64,000 nucleotides of DNA from a bacterium 210820-DFI.6.37. GTDB taxonomy: Bacteria; Bacillota; Clostridia; Peptostreptococcales; Anaerovoracaceae. Made by a program: the position numbers and the translations under genes. Of the stretch, positions 30,541 to 39,358 are shown piece by piece. The notes beneath the pieces were generated by a model. The model was not told where the DNA came from and did no database searches. It saw only the letters and a program-made list of their open reading frames with translations. The stretch is from NCBI GenBank assembly GCA_020558355.1, contig JAJCKG010000003.1, positions 62,001 to 126,000 on the forward strand, given 5' to 3'. Each line of letters begins with the position of its first letter. The stretch's first letter is position 1.

Positions 30541-32190
30541 ATGAATTACGATAAACTGGCGGAATTGCTATTTCCGCAGATTACCAAAACTCCGGCGGAC
30601 TATGAGGCCATCTATCCGCCCCGTCAGCTGCCGGAGGGCGCGAAAGTCACAAGGCTTGGTCCAAGCCCCACAGGCTTTATTCATCTTGGCAACCTGTACG
30701 GCGCTTTTGTGGATGAGCGGCTGGCCCGCCAGAGCGGAGGGACTTTCTACCTGCGGATCGAAGACACCGATGACAAGCGCTATGTGGAAGGAGCAGTGGA
30801 AACCATTATTACTTCTCTGGATTTCTTCGGCATCGACTTTGACGAGGGCGCGACCATGGACGGCGCGGCTGGCGACTACGGCCCATACTATCAGAGTCAG
30901 CGGGGCGAGATCTACCAGTGCTATGTAAAGGAGCTGGTAAAAAAAGGACAGGCTTACCCGTGCTTTTTGGCAGAAGAAGAAATCGCGGATATCCGGGCAA
31001 AACAGGAAGCAAACAAAGAAAACCCGGGGATCTACGGCGATTACGCCGTATGCCGAAGCCTGACTCTGGAAGAGATTGAGGCCAACATAGAAGCTGGAAA
31101 AAGCTATGTTGTGCGCCTTCATTCTGATGGAAACCAGGACCCGGAAAAGGCAAAGACCATTTCCATTGAAGACGGAATCCGAGGCACGCTTTCCATGCCG
31201 GAAAACTACCAGGACGTAGTCATCCTGAAGGCTACGGGGATCCCGACTTATCACTTTGCTCATGTAGTAGACGACCACCTGATGCGGACCACCCATGTTG
31301 TCCGGGGAGAAGAATGGATCTCATCCCTTCCGATCCATGTAGAGCTGTTTGAAAAGCTGGGCTTTGAAATGCCGGTATTCTGTCATACCGCGCAGCTGAT
31401 GAAGCTGGACAACGGCAATAAGAGAAAACTGTCCAAGCGGAAAGACCCGGAGCTTTCTCTTGACTATTACCGGCAGGAAGGCTATCTTCCTCAGGCAGTA
31501 AGAGAGTATCTGCTGACGATCCTCAACTCCAACTACGAAGAATGGCGTCAGGCGAATCCGGACGCGCCGGCAGAGGACTTCCCATTTACCGCGGAGAAAA
31601 TGAGCAACTCAGGAGCGCTCTTTGACCTGGACAAGCTCAACGACGTTTCAAAGGATGTTCTGGTAAAGATCCCGGCAAAGGAGCTTTGCGATTTCTTAAA
31701 AGGATGGGCCACTGAATGGAAGCCGGAAATTCTGCCGCTGCTGGAAGGCCACGAAGCCTATATTGAAAAAATCCTGGATCTTGGAAGAAGCGGCAAAAAA
31801 CCGAGAAAAGATCTGATTTACGGAAAGCAGATTTTTGAGTTTATCAGCTACTTTTTTGATGATTATTTTAAAATCGAAGATCCTTATCCGGAAAACGCCG
31901 CCCCTGACGCAAAGGTCATTTTGGAAAAATATCTGGAAAGCTATGACCACAAGGACGACCAGAGCCAGTGGTTCGACAAGATCCGCGCTATTGCGGAAGA
32001 ACTCAACTACGCGGCCCGCCCGAAGGATTACAAGAAAAATCCGGATCAGTACAAAGGCCATGTGGGTGATGTGAGTACAGTGATCCGTATCGCGGTTATG
32101 GGCCGCAGCCAGTCTCCGGATGTCTGGGAAATCCAGCAGATTCTGGGAGAAGAGCGGACCAGAGCAAGGCTCGCCGCACAAATCAAATAG
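30541..32190 (+). CDS. Glutamate--tRNA ligase
   Basis: Class I synthetase that charges tRNA-Glu. At 549 residues it belongs to the longer clostridial GltX group. The HIGH-equivalent PSPTGFIHLGNL is at residue ~41 and the KMSKS-equivalent KRKLSKRKD near 300; LRIEDTDDKRYVEGA and HVVRGEEWISSLPIHVELF are GluRS hallmarks. GAGAGG precedes the ATG. An inverted repeat ATCCCGC...GCGGGAT (30476-30510) lies in the leader, but no T-box is seen. Discriminating or non-discriminating type cannot be decided here. Confidence 0.95.
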   Translation: MNYDKLAELLFPQITKTPADYEAIYPPRQLPEGAKVTRLGPSPTGFIHLGNLYGAFVDERLARQSGGTFYLRIEDTDDKRYVEGAVETIITSLDFFGIDFDEGATMDGAAGDYGPYYQSQRGEIYQCYVKELVKKGQAYPCFLAEEEIADIRAKQEANKENPGIYGDYAVCRSLTLEEIEANIEAGKSYVVRLHSDGNQDPEKAKTISIEDGIRGTLSMPENYQDVVILKATGIPTYHFAHVVDDHLMRTTHVVRGEEWISSLPIHVELFEKLGFEMPVFCHTAQLMKLDNGNKRKLSKRKDPELSLDYYRQEGYLPQAVREYLLTILNSNYEEWRQANPDAPAEDFPFTAEKMSNSGALFDLDKLNDVSKDVLVKIPAKELCDFLKGWATEWKPEILPLLEGHEAYIEKILDLGRSGKKPRKDLIYGKQIFEFISYFFDDYFKIEDPYPENAAPDAKVILEKYLESYDHKDDQSQWFDKIRAIAEELNYAARPKDYKKNPDQYKGHVGDVSTVIRIAVMGRSQSPDVWEIQQILGEERTRARLAAQIK

Positions 32191-32196
32191 CGCCAG

Positions 32197-32226
32197 AAAA
32201 ACAGGTCCTTAAAGGCCTGTTTTTGC
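32197..32226 (+). terminator. gltX terminator
   Basis: AAAAACAGG and CCTGTTTTT pair around TCCTTAAAGG and end in TTTTTGCTTT. Confidence 0.85.
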
Positions 32227-32306
32227 TTTGGCCAGTAGTGCCTCAGAATTCCGCAGGAGACACTTTTTGTTCAGCAGACAATTCAGAACAATTTGTGTTC
32301 AATAGC

Positions 32307-32335
32307 TTGTAAAGATTCCCGAACTATGCTAAACT
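32307..32335 (+). promoter_or_regulatory. Promoter of the riboswitch-controlled cbiK/ABC operon
   Basis: TTGTAA (32307-32312), 17 bp ending in TGC (extended -10), TAAACT (32330-32335). It is ~45 bp upstream of the riboswitch start. Confidence 0.75.
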
Positions 32336-32379
32336 GACATTGAAAATTGCGGTTATCAAAAGGCAGCATACATACAAAT

Positions 32380-32545
32380 CCGCAGGTGCCGGCCGCGCGA
32401 TTGAAAGGCCGGTGAAAAGGGAAACAGGTGAAAATCCTGTGCGAACTCGTCACTGTAAACAGGGAATACAGCGCCAGAGATGTCACTGAGAAATCGGGAA
32501 GGCGGTTGCTGTGTAACGATCTGTAAGCCAGGAGACCTGCCTGCA
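32380..32545 (+). promoter_or_regulatory. Cobalamin riboswitch
   Basis: All conserved blocks of the AdoCbl riboswitch appear in order: CGCAGGTGCCGG, GGGAAACAGGTGAAAATCCTG, GCGAACTCGTCACTGTAA (variant of CCCGCAACTGTAA), TGTCACTGAGAAATCGGGAAGGC, and the B12 box AAGCCAGGAGACCTGCC (32525-32541). B12 binding would repress the five genes downstream. No clear U-run terminator lies in 32546-32700, so control may be at translation initiation of cbiK. Confidence 0.95.
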
Positions 32546-32711
32546 AAGGATCAGGGAAAGATTCCCGGGCCACGAGTAATTGGTCGCATCTTGATGGTTT
32601 GTCCTATTCACAGACAAGTTACATTCATCAATACGTCCTCTTACCAATGCCTTTGACTAAGCGCATTCTTTATTTCTTAATCATTTATTTAGGAACAGGA
32701 GGAAGTAAGAG

Positions 32712-33605
32712 ATGAAAAAGAAATTATCCGTGTTACTGATTCTGACCATGATTTTCGCCTTTGGTCTGACGGCCTGCGGCAGTGATGACTCCGCAAGCGA
32801 AGAAACGGAAGTATCCAAGGATACCGCCATTCTGGTAGTAAGCTTTGGAACCAGCTTTAACGACAGCCGCGAAGCTACCATCGGCGCGATCGAAAAAGCC
32901 ATTCAGGATAAGTTCCCGCAGTACGAAGTAAGAAGAGCTTTCACCAGCCAGATCATTATTGACAAACTGAAAGAAAGAGACGACCTGGACATCGATAACG
33001 TAACAGAAGCTCTGGATCGGGCCGCGGCAGACGGAATCAAGAACCTGGTAGTACAGCCGACCCACCTGATGGACGGTCTGGAATACAACGATCTGAAAGA
33101 CGAACTGGCAAAATATGAAGATACCTTTGACCAGATCTCTTTAGGCGAACCGCTGCTGACCAGCGATGATGATTATGATAACGTAATCACAGCCATTACA
33201 GACGCGACAAAAGACTATAATAATGATGACACCGCGGTTGTTTTCATGGGACACGGAACAGAAGCGGAATCCAACCATATATACGCGGATCTGCAGGAAA
33301 AGATTACTGCTGCCGGATTTGATAATTACTATATCGGAACCGTTGAGGCAGAACCATCTCTGGAAGATATCACAGCCGCTGTGAAAAAGGGCGATTACAA
33401 AAAAGTCGTTCTGGAACCTCTGATGGTAGTAGCCGGAGACCACGCCAACAATGATATGGCTGGAGACGAAGAAGATTCCTGGAAAACTACCCTTACAAAC
33501 GAAGGCTATGAGGTAGAATGCCTGCTGCAGGGTCTGGGTCAGATCCCGGCAATTCAGGATATCTATGTAGCCCATGCTCAGGCTGCTGTAGACGCTCTGA
33601 AATAA
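32712..33605 (+). CDS. Exported lipoprotein sirohydrochlorin cobaltochelatase (CbiK type)
   Basis: CbiK inserts Co2+ into sirohydrochlorin in anaerobic B12 synthesis. The 297-residue protein carries the two chelatase repeats: ILVVSFGTSFNDSREATIGA, RRAFTSQIII, VVQPTHLMDGLEYNDL, and the metal-site histidines His181 (FMGHGTEAES) and His244 (VVAGDHANNDMAGDE). The odd feature is a lipoprotein signal, LTAC with Cys22, so the enzyme would act outside the cytoplasmic membrane, as reported for the periplasmic CbiK of Desulfovibrio. It is the first gene after a cobalamin riboswitch and precedes an uptake system, suggesting metal insertion or metal storage on the outer face before import. AACAGGAGG precedes the ATG. 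Confidence 0.92.
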   Translation: MKKKLSVLLILTMIFAFGLTACGSDDSASEETEVSKDTAILVVSFGTSFNDSREATIGAIEKAIQDKFPQYEVRRAFTSQIIIDKLKERDDLDIDNVTEALDRAAADGIKNLVVQPTHLMDGLEYNDLKDELAKYEDTFDQISLGEPLLTSDDDYDNVITAITDATKDYNNDDTAVVFMGHGTEAESNHIYADLQEKITAAGFDNYYIGTVEAEPSLEDITAAVKKGDYKKVVLEPLMVVAGDHANNDMAGDEEDSWKTTLTNEGYEVECLLQGLGQIPAIQDIYVAHAQAAVDALK

Positions 33606-33629
33606 AGATCAGACTGATTTAAAAAAATC

Positions 33630-33668
33630 TGTTTGCCTCCGTCAAAAGGCGGAGGCAACTTTAATATT
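33630..33668 (+). terminator. Weak terminator or attenuator between cbiK and the surface protein
   Basis: TTGCCTCCG and CGGAGGCAA pair around TCAAAAGG, followed by CTTTAATATT. The U-run is poor, so read-through is likely and would give the downstream genes less mRNA than cbiK. It may also protect the 3' end of a cbiK-only transcript. Confidence 0.6.
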
Positions 33669-33688
33669 AGGGAAGTGAATCAAAGCGT

Positions 33689-34735
33689 ATGAAAAAATTT
33701 ATTACATGTCTTTTCATGACATCTGTTATTTTAACAACCGTATTCTGCGGCAGCGTTCCGTCCTTTGCCGCGGAAGGCTACGACCAGGTTGCCGGAAGCG
33801 GTGAAATGACCACCGTGGAAGAAGTGGGTATCGAGGGAATGAAGCCGATTTCCGCAAAGGATGTAAAAGACGGAGAATACGATGTTACCGTAGAATCCAG
33901 TTCCAGTATGTTTCATGTGGAAAAAGCCTCGCTGACCGTAAAAGACGGAAAAATGCAGGCAGTCATGACTATGAGCGGAACCGGCTACCTGAAGGTTTTC
34001 ATGGGAACCGCGAAAGAAGCCGCCGCGGCCGAGCTTTCGGAATATATCAGCTTTGAAGAGGATCAGGACGGAAAACACACCTTTACAATTCCTGTAGAGG
34101 CTCTGGATCAGGCTATTTCCTGCGCCGCGTTCAGCAAAAATAAAGAGAAGTGGTATGACCGTTCTCTGCTCTTTGAAGCGGAAAGCCTGCCGGAAGGCGC
34201 GGTTTTAGTTGAGCTGCCCGATTATGAGGCCCTGGAAAAGGCGGAGCGGGATAAACGGATCGCTGCCATGAAAGGGGAAGAGAATACCGACGCGGAAGAC
34301 GGGGCCGTTTCTGTCCAGCTGGAGGACGGCGAATATACGGTAGAAGCCGACCTGGAAGGCGGAACCGGAAGAGCTTCCATCACTTCTCCAGCCATTCTGA
34401 TTGTAAAGAATGGAAAAGCGTACGCCCGCATCGAGTGGAGCAGCCCCAATTACGATTACATGCTGCTGGACGGAGAAAAGTACTTGCCCCTTGGCATAGC
34501 CGGCAACTCCACCTTTGAAATCCCTATCACCGCTTTTGATAAAGAAATTCCGGTGACAGCCGATACAACCGCCATGAGCGTGCCGCACGAAATCGAATAC
34601 ACACTGCTGTTCCATTCGGATTCCCTGCCGTCAGCAGGAAACCACACCGTAGTGATCATCGTCATCGTAATCGCAGTTCTCATCCTTGCCGCCGCATTAG
34701 TAATTCTGTTCAAAAGAAAGAAGTCCGCAAAATGA
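33689..34735 (+). CDS. Membrane-anchored surface protein with two NEAT-like domains
   Basis: A 348-residue protein with a signal peptide (cleavage after SFAA, ~28) and a C-terminal membrane helix followed by FKRKKSAK, so it is displayed outside. Two related domains of about 110 residues each start DGEYDVTVES... (~65) and DGEYTVEADL... (~213) and end in SLLFEAESLP and TLLFHSDSLP. The repeat length, beta-rich pattern and the Y-x-LLF ending recall NEAT domains, which bind haem. No LPxTG motif is present. Its place between an exported cobaltochelatase and an ABC importer suggests it captures a tetrapyrrole or corrinoid and passes it on. Binding is inferred, not shown. Confidence 0.7.
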   Translation: MKKFITCLFMTSVILTTVFCGSVPSFAAEGYDQVAGSGEMTTVEEVGIEGMKPISAKDVKDGEYDVTVESSSSMFHVEKASLTVKDGKMQAVMTMSGTGYLKVFMGTAKEAAAAELSEYISFEEDQDGKHTFTIPVEALDQAISCAAFSKNKEKWYDRSLLFEAESLPEGAVLVELPDYEALEKAERDKRIAAMKGEENTDAEDGAVSVQLEDGEYTVEADLEGGTGRASITSPAILIVKNGKAYARIEWSSPNYDYMLLDGEKYLPLGIAGNSTFEIPITAFDKEIPVTADTTAMSVPHEIEYTLLFHSDSLPSAGNHTVVIIVIVIAVLILAAALVILFKRKKSAK

Positions 34736-35883
34736 AAAAAAAGATATCCGCAATATTGTTTATAATCAGCCTGGTCTTCGTCCTGGCGGCCTGCGGCGGA
34801 GACCAGGAAGAAAACAGCGCCGCCCTGGATCCGAAGACCGTCAGCTCCCAGCTCACCTGGGATCACAGCCTGGACCTGGAATACGCGAAGGAATTTCAAG
34901 TAGATTATTACAAAGAAGGCTTCGCTTTGATCTCCATATCAGATGGGAACTACTTCCTTGTTGTGCCGGAAGGCGCTCAGGCTCCCGAAGATCTGGCAGA
35001 AGAGATCACCCCACTGAACCAGCCGCTGCAAAATATCTATCTGGTAGCTTCCGCTTCCATGGATATGTTCGCGTCCATTGACGCTATGGATTCGATCCGC
35101 TTTTCCGCGCTGAAACAGGACAGCTGGTATGTGGAGGAAGCAAAGAAAGCAATGGGGGATGGCTCCATTCTTTACGCAGGTAAATATTCCGCGCCGGATT
35201 ACGAACTGATCCTGGCTGAGGGCTGCGACCTTGCCGTGGAAAACACTATGATCTTTCATACGCCGGAAATAAAGGAGCAGCTTGAAAAATTCCACATTCC
35301 GGTTCTTGTGGACTATTCCAGCTATGAAACGACCCCTCAGGGAAGGATGGAATGGGTCAAACTTTACGGCGCGCTGACAGGCCATGAGGAAAAAGCCGCC
35401 TCGGTCTTTGACGCTCAGGTGGACGCCATTCGAGAGGTCTCTGAAAAAGAAAGCTCCGGCCAGACTGTAGCCTTCTTTTACATTACTTCCAGCGGCGGCG
35501 TCAATGTGCGGAAGTCCTCAGACTACCTGCCAAAAATGATCGATCTGGCCGGCGGCACCTATATCTTTGAAGATCTGGGAGAAAAGGACAACATGGCTTC
35601 CTCTACCATGACCATGCAGATGGAAGACTTTTACGCAGCCGCGAAAGACGCGGATTACCTGATTTATAACAGCTCCATTGAGGGCGAGCTGTCTTCGCTG
35701 GAGGATTTTCTGTCCCAGAGTCCGCTGCTGGAGGATTTTAAAGCAGTCAAAGAAGGCCATGTGTACTGTACTTCCCAAAATCTGTATCAGGATTCTATGG
35801 AGCTGGGAACCATGATTTCCGATATCTACTGTATGCTGTCCGATAAAGAGAACGATTTGACCTACCTATACAGGTTAAAGTAA
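34732..35883 (+). CDS. ABC transporter substrate-binding lipoprotein (BtuF/FecB-like)
   Basis: A 383-residue lipoprotein (lipobox LAAC, Cys21) of the periplasmic-binding-protein class III fold used for cobalamin, haem and siderophores. The N-lobe has VYLVASASMDMFASIDAMD; the C-lobe has VAFFYITSSGGVNVRKSSDYLPKMIDLAGG and VYCTSQNLYQDSMELG. The start overlaps the stop of the surface-protein gene by four bp. The ligand cannot be read from sequence, but the riboswitch argues for corrinoid or precursor rather than iron siderophore. Confidence 0.85.
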   Translation: MKKKISAILFIISLVFVLAACGGDQEENSAALDPKTVSSQLTWDHSLDLEYAKEFQVDYYKEGFALISISDGNYFLVVPEGAQAPEDLAEEITPLNQPLQNIYLVASASMDMFASIDAMDSIRFSALKQDSWYVEEAKKAMGDGSILYAGKYSAPDYELILAEGCDLAVENTMIFHTPEIKEQLEKFHIPVLVDYSSYETTPQGRMEWVKLYGALTGHEEKAASVFDAQVDAIREVSEKESSGQTVAFFYITSSGGVNVRKSSDYLPKMIDLAGGTYIFEDLGEKDNMASSTMTMQMEDFYAAAKDADYLIYNSSIEGELSSLEDFLSQSPLLEDFKAVKEGHVYCTSQNLYQDSMELGTMISDIYCMLSDKENDLTYLYRLK

Positions 35884-35898
35884 AAAAGATGAAGTAAA

Positions 35899-36930
35899 AT
35901 GATGACAAAAAACAATCCGGATAAAAAACGCTGGTATACCTTCGCCTTTCTGATCCTGATTCTGCTCGCGCTGGTATTCCTTGCCATGAACATCTGCATC
36001 GGGAGCGTCAGCATCCCTTTGGGAGAGCTTTTCACCATACTTGGAAAAGGCCAGGCGGACGAAACCTTCTCCAATATTATTATGGATGTCCGCTTTCCAA
36101 GAACACTGGCGGCGGCCGTTCTCGGAGGCGCGCTGGCCCTTTCCGGCTATCTGCTGCAGACCTTCTTTCATAATCCCATCGCCGGACCTTTTATTTTGGG
36201 AATCTCCTCCGGCGCCAAGCTGGTAGTGGCCCTGACCATGGTGTTTCTGGCCGGAAGAATGGCTTATATCAGCTCTTTTATGCTGATTGGCGCCGCTTTT
36301 GTCGGAGCTATGATCTCTATGGGCTTTGTGCTGCTGATTTCCAGAGTTTTAAATCAGATGTCCATGCTCATCGTAGGAGGCGTTATGATCGGATACATCT
36401 GCTCGGCAATCACAGATTTCGTTGTCACCTTCGCGGAAGATTCCGATATTGTCAATCTGCACAACTGGTCTTTGGGAAGCTTTTCAGGGATCACCTGGGA
36501 AAATGTATGGGTCATGAGTATTGTTGTCTTCGCCGCTCTGTTCTGCGTCTTCCTTTTATCCAAACCCATCAGCGCTTACCAGATGGGCGAGTCCTACGCT
36601 CAGAATATGGGCCTCAATATTCGTCTGTTCCGCGCTCTGCTGGTGCTTTTGTCCAGCGTCTTATCCGCTACCGTGACGGCTTTCGCGGGGCCGGTTTCCT
36701 TTGTAGGGATCGCTGTTCCTCACCTGGTCAAGGGACTGTTCAAAACTTCCCGGCCGATCCTCATGATTCCAGCCTGCTTTCTTGGCGGCGCCGCGTTCTG
36801 TCTGCTGTGCGATCTGCTGGCCAGAGTTCTTTTCGCGCCGGTAGAGCTGAGCATCAGTACCGTTACCGCTGTATTTGGCGCGCCAGTAGTAATCTACATT
36901 CTGATCCATCGAAAACGGGAGAGGGGATAG
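35899..36930 (+). CDS. ABC transporter permease (BtuC/FecCD family)
   Basis: A 343-residue permease with about ten membrane segments. Family marks are LGKGQADETFSNIIMDVRFPR-TLAAAVLGGALALSGY, QTFFHNPIAGPFILGISSGA, and the C-terminal AFAGPVSFVGIAVPHL loop that contacts the ATPase. It forms the translocation channel with the neighbouring genes. Spacing to the binding-protein gene is 15 bp and to the ATPase gene 4 bp. Confidence 0.93.
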   Translation: MMTKNNPDKKRWYTFAFLILILLALVFLAMNICIGSVSIPLGELFTILGKGQADETFSNIIMDVRFPRTLAAAVLGGALALSGYLLQTFFHNPIAGPFILGISSGAKLVVALTMVFLAGRMAYISSFMLIGAAFVGAMISMGFVLLISRVLNQMSMLIVGGVMIGYICSAITDFVVTFAEDSDIVNLHNWSLGSFSGITWENVWVMSIVVFAALFCVFLLSKPISAYQMGESYAQNMGLNIRLFRALLVLLSSVLSATVTAFAGPVSFVGIAVPHLVKGLFKTSRPILMIPACFLGGAAFCLLCDLLARVLFAPVELSISTVTAVFGAPVVIYILIHRKRERG

Positions 36931-36934
36931 CAAT

Positions 36935-38062
36935 ATGAGCCAGTTCTATTTTTATACAGAGGGACTTACCGTGGGATACAATGGCGTCCCGCTGATCAAA
37001 GATATTAAGATCCAGATGAAAAAGGGCGAGATTCTGACGCTGATCGGACCAAACGGCGCGGGAAAAACCACCATATTAAAAAGCGTTATGCGGCAACTCG
37101 CTCCGATTGCGGGAACGGTTTTTCTCGATAATCAGGACACTAAGAGCATATCCGGAAAGAGCCTGTCGCAAAAAATGTCCGTGGTTCTGACGGGCCGGGT
37201 GCAGACGGAGCTTATGACCTGCGAAGACGTAGTGGGTACAGGCCGCTATCCTTACACCGGACGCTTTGGCCTGCTGTCGGAAAAAGACCGTAAAATCGTA
37301 AAGGAGTCCATGGAGCTGATTCACATTTCAGAGCTTGCTGACCGGGATTTTACCAAAATCAGCGATGGCCAGAAGCAGCGGGTCATGCTGGCCCGGGCCA
37401 TTTGCCAGGAGCCGGAAGTGATTCTTCTGGACGAACCCACTTCTTTTCTGGATATCAAGTACAAGCTGGAGTTTTTGTCTATTCTGCAGCATATGGCCCG
37501 AACCAGAAACCTTTCCGTCATCATGTCCCTCCACGAGCTGGATCTGGCAGAACGGATCTCCGACAAGATCCTGTGCGTCAAGGGGGACCGGGTAGACCGG
37601 ATCGGCCCGCCTGAGGAAATTTTTCAGCCCGGCTATATTCCTTCTCTTTATAATATGACCGTCGGCTCTTATGATACCCTTACAGGCAACGCGGAGCTGG
37701 AACCGGTAAAGGGAGAAGTTGAGGTTTTCGTTATTGCCGGAGGCGGAAGCGGCACGCCCGTCTTCCGTCAGCTGCAGCGAGCCGGCACGCCATTCGCGGC
37801 CGGAATTCTCTGGGAGAACGATCTGGACTATCCTGCCGCAAAGGCCCTCGCTTCTCAGGTGATATCGGAAAAGCCCTTCCGCGGGATCAGCGAATCCTCT
37901 GTCGATCAGGCAAAGCAGCTGATCCGAAAATGCCGCCGGGTCATCTGCGCGGTGAACCCGGAAGTTTTCAAGCCGGACGCTTCCCCTGAGTTTTCTCAGG
38001 AATTAAAGACCCTCTATGATTACAGCGTATCCCTGGAGAAGCTGCATCCATCCTCTTTATAG
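36935..38062 (+). CDS. ABC transporter ATPase (BtuD/FecE type) with extra C-terminal domain
   Basis: A 375-residue ATPase. Residues 1-~255 are a standard ABC domain: Walker A GPNGAGKTT (38-46), Q-loop region, signature ISDGQKQR, Walker B VILLDEPTS and switch His in MSLHELD. Residues ~260-375 are an additional domain starting VEVFVIAGGGSGTPVFRQLQ, with a glycine-rich loop and DLDYPAAKALASQVISEKPF. Similar tails occur on some archaeal and clostridial corrinoid-type ATPases, and their role is unknown; a nucleotide or ligand sensor is possible. It is the last gene of the operon. Confidence 0.88.
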   Translation: MSQFYFYTEGLTVGYNGVPLIKDIKIQMKKGEILTLIGPNGAGKTTILKSVMRQLAPIAGTVFLDNQDTKSISGKSLSQKMSVVLTGRVQTELMTCEDVVGTGRYPYTGRFGLLSEKDRKIVKESMELIHISELADRDFTKISDGQKQRVMLARAICQEPEVILLDEPTSFLDIKYKLEFLSILQHMARTRNLSVIMSLHELDLAERISDKILCVKGDRVDRIGPPEEIFQPGYIPSLYNMTVGSYDTLTGNAELEPVKGEVEVFVIAGGGSGTPVFRQLQRAGTPFAAGILWENDLDYPAAKALASQVISEKPFRGISESSVDQAKQLIRKCRRVICAVNPEVFKPDASPEFSQELKTLYDYSVSLEKLHPSSL

Positions 38063-38094
38063 AAAAAGAGCGGGGTTTCATCCCGCTCTTTTTC
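38063..38094. terminator. Bidirectional terminator after the corrinoid-type operon
   Basis: AAAAAGAGCGGG and CCCGCTCTTTTT pair around GTTTCAT. Serves the plus-strand ABC operon and the minus-strand dehydrogenase gene. Confidence 0.92.
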
Positions 38095-38108
38095 ATTGTA
38101 ATTATGTC

Positions 38109-39329
38109 TTATAAAGGTTTTACTTCTGTTTCCAATGTAATGTCCAGCTTTTCCGCGTACGCAAGGTACTTGTCGCACTCTTCATAAGTCAGCATATCGG
38201 AAGAGATCAGTCCGGTCTGAGTGTATTCATCGTTTACAAACATCTTTGTAAACAGGGATCCGCACTGTCCGGTCAGATACATTTCGCCTGTGATTCCTGC
38301 CCGTTCAAAGGATTCCACACAACCCGGGGCGTACAGGTAAGTTTCGACCATGACTTTTTTGCCGTCCTTTGTTCCGGTAGCTTCGATAACGAAAGCGCCT
38401 TCATCTTTTACAAGCCCTTCATCCAGGATTTCTTTGATCTCATCTCTGTATTTCGGCGCAGGCGGAAGGTGAGATACGATTACATCAAATGGGATGAACG
38501 TATGTCCCTTATAGGTTTCCTCTTTTCTGGAAAGAAGGCCCGCGCGATACAGAGGTGTAGAGAAGTCAATACCAACGCCGCCATATTTAAAGTTAATATT
38601 TTTAGCGCCTTTAAAGTGCGTGTCTTTATTAAGTCCCATATAAACCGTTTCATCGTGCGCGTGCTCTACTAATACGACTTCCTTTTCGCAGCCCTTGAAA
38701 TGTCTGTACACCGGCAGGGAATGCGGTTCAGTTTCCACCAGAACGCCGTCCTTCAGCGCGAAGGTCGGGTCAGTCATATCGGAAAGCGCTGTAAACGGAG
38801 ACCACCAGAACGGCATGAACCGTTTCGCTTCTACGCCTTCATATACCATCATCAGGATATCGTCACAGGTATCCAGATAACGCATACAGCTCTTAGTTGC
38901 CACGCACATCATGCCAGGAGCGGAGCCTGTCCCGATGATGGCCATTTTTCCAATTTCTTTAAAGCGTTTTCCATAGTCTTCATACATGATTTCCACGCAT
39001 TTCGGCCACCACGGATCTAAAACATCAGTCGCCGCGAAGTCCTGATAATTCGCTTTTACCTGCAGTGCCGCTTCCAGCACCTTTGGAGCGAAACGGATCG
39101 GCAGCGCGTTTACAATCAGGTCGCAGCCTTCGGCAACCTTGACGATGCTGTCCACATCATTCGCGTCTACAATAGCTCCCTTTGCCTTTGTCAGGATTTT
39201 TACTAATTCATCAACAGCTTTCTGGTCAACGTCCGCGCAGATAATTTCCGCCACATTGGCTTCCTCGTCCATTCTCTGCGCTACGGTTGAGCCCTGCGCG
39301 CCTGTTCCTAATACTAAGATCTTTTTCAT
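38109..39329 (-). CDS. Saccharopine dehydrogenase-like NAD(P) oxidoreductase, copy 1
   Basis: A 406-residue enzyme with an N-terminal Rossmann domain (ILVLGTGAQGSTVAQRM, ICADVDQKAVDELV) and the saccharopine dehydrogenase C-terminal fold. The family covers saccharopine, carboxynorspermidine and other opine-type imine chemistry, in which a keto acid is condensed with an amine. Substrate is unknown here. Shared blocks with the second copy (44317) include NYQDF, GTGSAPG, GVEAKRF-PFWWSP and GEMYLTGQ. It follows the APC permease by 29 bp, so uptake and conversion of one amino acid or amine are probably coupled. Confidence 0.85.
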   Translation of the reverse strand: MKKILVLGTGAQGSTVAQRMDEEANVAEIICADVDQKAVDELVKILTKAKGAIVDANDVDSIVKVAEGCDLIVNALPIRFAPKVLEAALQVKANYQDFAATDVLDPWWPKCVEIMYEDYGKRFKEIGKMAIIGTGSAPGMMCVATKSCMRYLDTCDDILMMVYEGVEAKRFMPFWWSPFTALSDMTDPTFALKDGVLVETEPHSLPVYRHFKGCEKEVVLVEHAHDETVYMGLNKDTHFKGAKNINFKYGGVGIDFSTPLYRAGLLSRKEETYKGHTFIPFDVIVSHLPPAPKYRDEIKEILDEGLVKDEGAFVIEATGTKDGKKVMVETYLYAPGCVESFERAGITGEMYLTGQCGSLFTKMFVNDEYTQTGLISSDMLTYEECDKYLAYAEKLDITLETEVKPL

Positions 39330-39358
39330 TTTTCTTCTCCTTTTATTTTCACTATAAT

